30,054 nt of DNA from AG25 sp035517615. GTDB taxonomy: Bacteria > Gemmatimonadota > Gemmatimonadetes > Gemmatimonadales > GWC2-71-9. Below are positions 28,785 to 30,054 of this stretch, piece after piece; position 1 is the stretch's first letter; each line of letters opens with the position of its first letter. The stretch is taken from the NCBI GenBank assembly GCA_035517615.1, contig DATIYM010000052.1, positions 1-30,054 on the forward strand. The letters are read 5' to 3'. The position numbers and the translations under genes were made by a program. The notes beneath the pieces were generated by a model. It ran no database searches. It was not told the DNA's origin and saw only the letters and a list, made by a program, of their open reading frames with translations.

Positions 28785-29222
28785 CTATTTCCCCATCCCG
28801 GTAGCAATCCGCGGCCTTGAGACCACTCCGCACCGTCCTCCTATCATTACAACCTGCTCGTTCTGGATAACCCAGCTCCGCAACTCGCCGACCACAAACA
28901 CGAGCTCGCCCTCAAGTTTCCGGTGTGGGATACGGGCACTTGGTGCCTTCGGGCCGGTGTGCCGCCATACCCAGGAACGCGGCCGGCCGAGCGCCTCGCA
29001 CAATTCCGCCACCCCGATGCGCGTGTCTGCCGCGGCGGTCCACAGTCGCTCGCGCCATGACGGTGGCACGGGCTCTACGACACTGGTGCTCAGCGGTGCC
29101 GATGCGTTCGCGATCTCCTTCGCGATAGCGGCAGCCTCGAGTAGCGTCCCCGGGGGCGCCGCATGAAGCCACGCGACGAGATCACCAAGGGATCGCTGGC
29201 GGCTGGGCTGGGACGGCATCAC
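28785..29222 (-). CDS. Small HTH protein, excisionase/AlpA-like
   Basis: 145 residues from a GTG at 29222 (an ATG at 29219 is also possible). The C-terminal half has a winged helix-turn-helix of the excisionase type: TRIGVAELCEALGRPRSWVW, then the wing RIPHRKLEGELVFVVGELRS and a final W. The N-terminal half is helical and Ala-rich, with no motif. Such proteins direct the integrase towards excision or act as repressors in integrated elements. The start codon overlaps the stop codon of the primase-like gene (GTGA), so the two are coupled. In many elements the integrase gene follows here; in this window the TIGR04255 cassette does. Confidence 0.75.
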   Translation of the reverse strand: MMPSQPSRQRSLGDLVAWLHAAPPGTLLEAAAIAKEIANASAPLSTSVVEPVPPSWRERLWTAAADTRIGVAELCEALGRPRSWVWRHTGPKAPSARIPHRKLEGELVFVVGELRSWVIQNEQVVMIGGRCGVVSRPRIATGMGK

Positions 29223-30054
29223 GGGGCCGCCTCTGAATGCTCGGTGCTCGGCGGGGCGGTGTACGCGTTAATACGCGTTAACGCGTTATCTGCCCCGTCC
29301 CGCGAATTATCGCGTTTATCGCGTTTATCGCGTGCCCGTACCCAGCGCTCGGCGGGGCGTCCCGGGCCCGTCGGGGGCTGTCGTAGGCACTCGGCGCGCG
29401 CTTGGCCGGCGAGGACGGTCAACGCCTCCGTGATCTTGTCGCGGGGTACGTTCCGGCTGAGGGCGTCATAGATCTCCGTCCTCGTCATACCGCGGTCGGG
29501 ATCGAGCAGGCCGTACAGGCGTTCCACCATCGGGTCGCCGTTCTTCTCTCCGAAGATGAAAGCGACTGAACGTTCCGCATACCGCCACAGGGCCAGCGCG
29601 GCCTCGAGGTGTACGCGCTTGATCAGCGCGTACCCGTCCGACAAGGCGTAGAGCAGTGAGAGCCGCGCCACATGCGCCTCGGCGCGCGCAGTGAGGCTTC
29701 CGACCAGCCCCGGGCGCCCTTCTGACAGATCCGCGTACACGTGATGCCAGAGATCGCGGGCCTCATCGTCTCGGCGCAGTTCCGTCCGGGTGCGGGCCGT
29801 GGTGACCGCAACGCGCAGCATATGCAGCAGGGGCCGGAGGAGGTCGTCGGGGACCTGCCCACCGTCCGGCAAGAGCTTGGATCGCCGCACGGCCAGCACC
29901 AGAAACCGGTTCGCGAACCCGTTGGCCGCGTCCGTCATGGTCAACTCACGACGCAGCTCGTCGGCGGTGATATGGCCGATGATGCTGACGTGCGCGTCCG
30001 TCGCCCGGGCGGGGCTGTTCTTCGTCATCGTCTGCAGGTGCCCGGAGTCCCATG
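29219..30054 (-). CDS. DUF3987-type primase/helicase protein, C-terminal part (partial)
   Basis: The frame enters from the right edge (30054) and ends at 29219, giving about 277 visible residues. Near the edge it reads WDSGHLQTMTKNSPARATDA, then HVSIIGHITADELRR and NGFANRFLVLAVRRSKLLPD, the hallmark of the DUF3987 helicase-like domain found in phage, satellite and island replication proteins. These are often fused to a primase-polymerase domain, which would be outside the window. The middle is helical (LYALSDGYALIKRVHLEAAL), and a winged-helix-like segment follows (GMTRTEIYDALSRNVPRDKI). The tail carries tandem Arg-Asp-Lys repeats encoded by 9-base DNA repeats. It likely unwinds DNA for replication of the element. 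The N-terminus and ATPase motifs are not visible. Confidence 0.8.
   Translation of the reverse strand, partial: WDSGHLQTMTKNSPARATDAHVSIIGHITADELRRELTMTDAANGFANRFLVLAVRRSKLLPDGGQVPDDLLRPLLHMLRVAVTTARTRTELRRDDEARDLWHHVYADLSEGRPGLVGSLTARAEAHVARLSLLYALSDGYALIKRVHLEAALALWRYAERSVAFIFGEKNGDPMVERLYGLLDPDRGMTRTEIYDALSRNVPRDKITEALTVLAGQARAECLRQPPTGPGRPAERWVRARDKRDKRDNSRDGADNALTRINAYTAPPSTEHSEAAP
29263..29332. repeat. Short direct repeats at the 3' end of the primase-like gene
   Basis: ACGCGTTA occurs three times (29263-29270, 29273-29280, 29281-29288), then TTATCGCG once and TTTATCGCG twice in tandem (29307-29332, period nine). The nine-base unit encodes Arg-Asp-Lys on the minus strand; the ACGCGTTA units are spaced 10 and 8 bases apart, so they are not simple codon repeats. 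Confidence 0.7.

Larger units (their letters stand above)
26627..30054. mobile_element. Right-hand accessory region, probable tRNA-integrated element (continues outside window)
   Basis: All five genes right of the tRNA run on the minus strand towards it. They include a DUF3987-type primase/helicase C-terminus, an excisionase-like HTH protein and a TIGR04255 cassette, typical accessory or satellite content. The cassette genes are visibly less GC-rich and use rarer codons than the genes to the left. No integrase is present up to 30054 and no second copy of the tRNA 3' end is seen, so the far end lies outside the window. Confidence 0.6.

Noticed and set aside
29263..29332. CRISPR array
   Set aside because: The repeats are 8-9 bases with no spacer-sized gaps and lie inside a coding frame. 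No other array-like repeat occurs in the window.

Overview
This window looks like chromosomal DNA of a high-GC, Gram-negative-type (diderm) bacterium, and the phylum Gemmatimonadota is my best guess. It carries outer-membrane proteins (an Omp85-like barrel, a TolC-type channel), several lipoproteins, a zinc-ribbon Ser/Thr kinase, an HD-GYP regulator and the futalosine-pathway gene mqnD. Compact genes often have GTG or TTG starts. The phylum call is an inference; there is no rRNA or other marker here.

Layout. 1-6158: the start of a branched-chain-amino-acid-type binding lipoprotein (minus strand, cut by the window edge), a HEAT-like protein, a membrane-anchored kinase, secreted proteins of unknown function and a cold-shock gene with a textbook promoter, a structured leader and a terminator. 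Four genes here have a TANNNT -10 box ending only 5-6 bases before the start codon, which suggests leaderless transcription. 6159-6785 has no convincing ORF but has a strong promoter, many hairpins and a strong terminator, so I read it as a non-coding RNA of about 430 nt that I cannot match to a known class. 6786-10342 (minus): an AraC-type regulator with a degenerate receiver, a stand-alone receiver, a MerR-type regulator, LemA and an HtpX-like M48 protease. 10461-12746: a 48-residue lipoprotein facing a TPR protein, then an isolated type II/IV pseudopilin. 12725-15656 (minus): mqnD, an HD-GYP response regulator and a nucleotide-sugar-epimerase-like SDR protein. 15734-18253 (plus): a small hypothetical protein, a lipoprotein and an outer-membrane barrel in an overlapping unit.

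18322-26450 is an efflux operon: a TetR repressor with two near-identical palindromic operators around its promoter, then outer-membrane factor, membrane-fusion protein and RND pump, followed by a YkuE-type metallophosphoesterase and an ankyrin protein. The pump genes overlap or nearly touch, which indicates one transcript.

26555-26626 is tRNA-Cys(GCA). Beyond it lies accessory DNA that runs off the window: a three-gene cassette with a TIGR04255-family protein, a small excisionase-like HTH protein and the C-terminal part of a DUF3987 primase/helicase-type protein. This is the shape of a tRNA-integrated satellite or island, but no integrase is visible in the window. The cassette between the HTH gene and the tRNA is the best candidate for an undescribed accessory (possibly defence) system, and the large RNA at about 6341-6773 is the best candidate for an undescribed core element.
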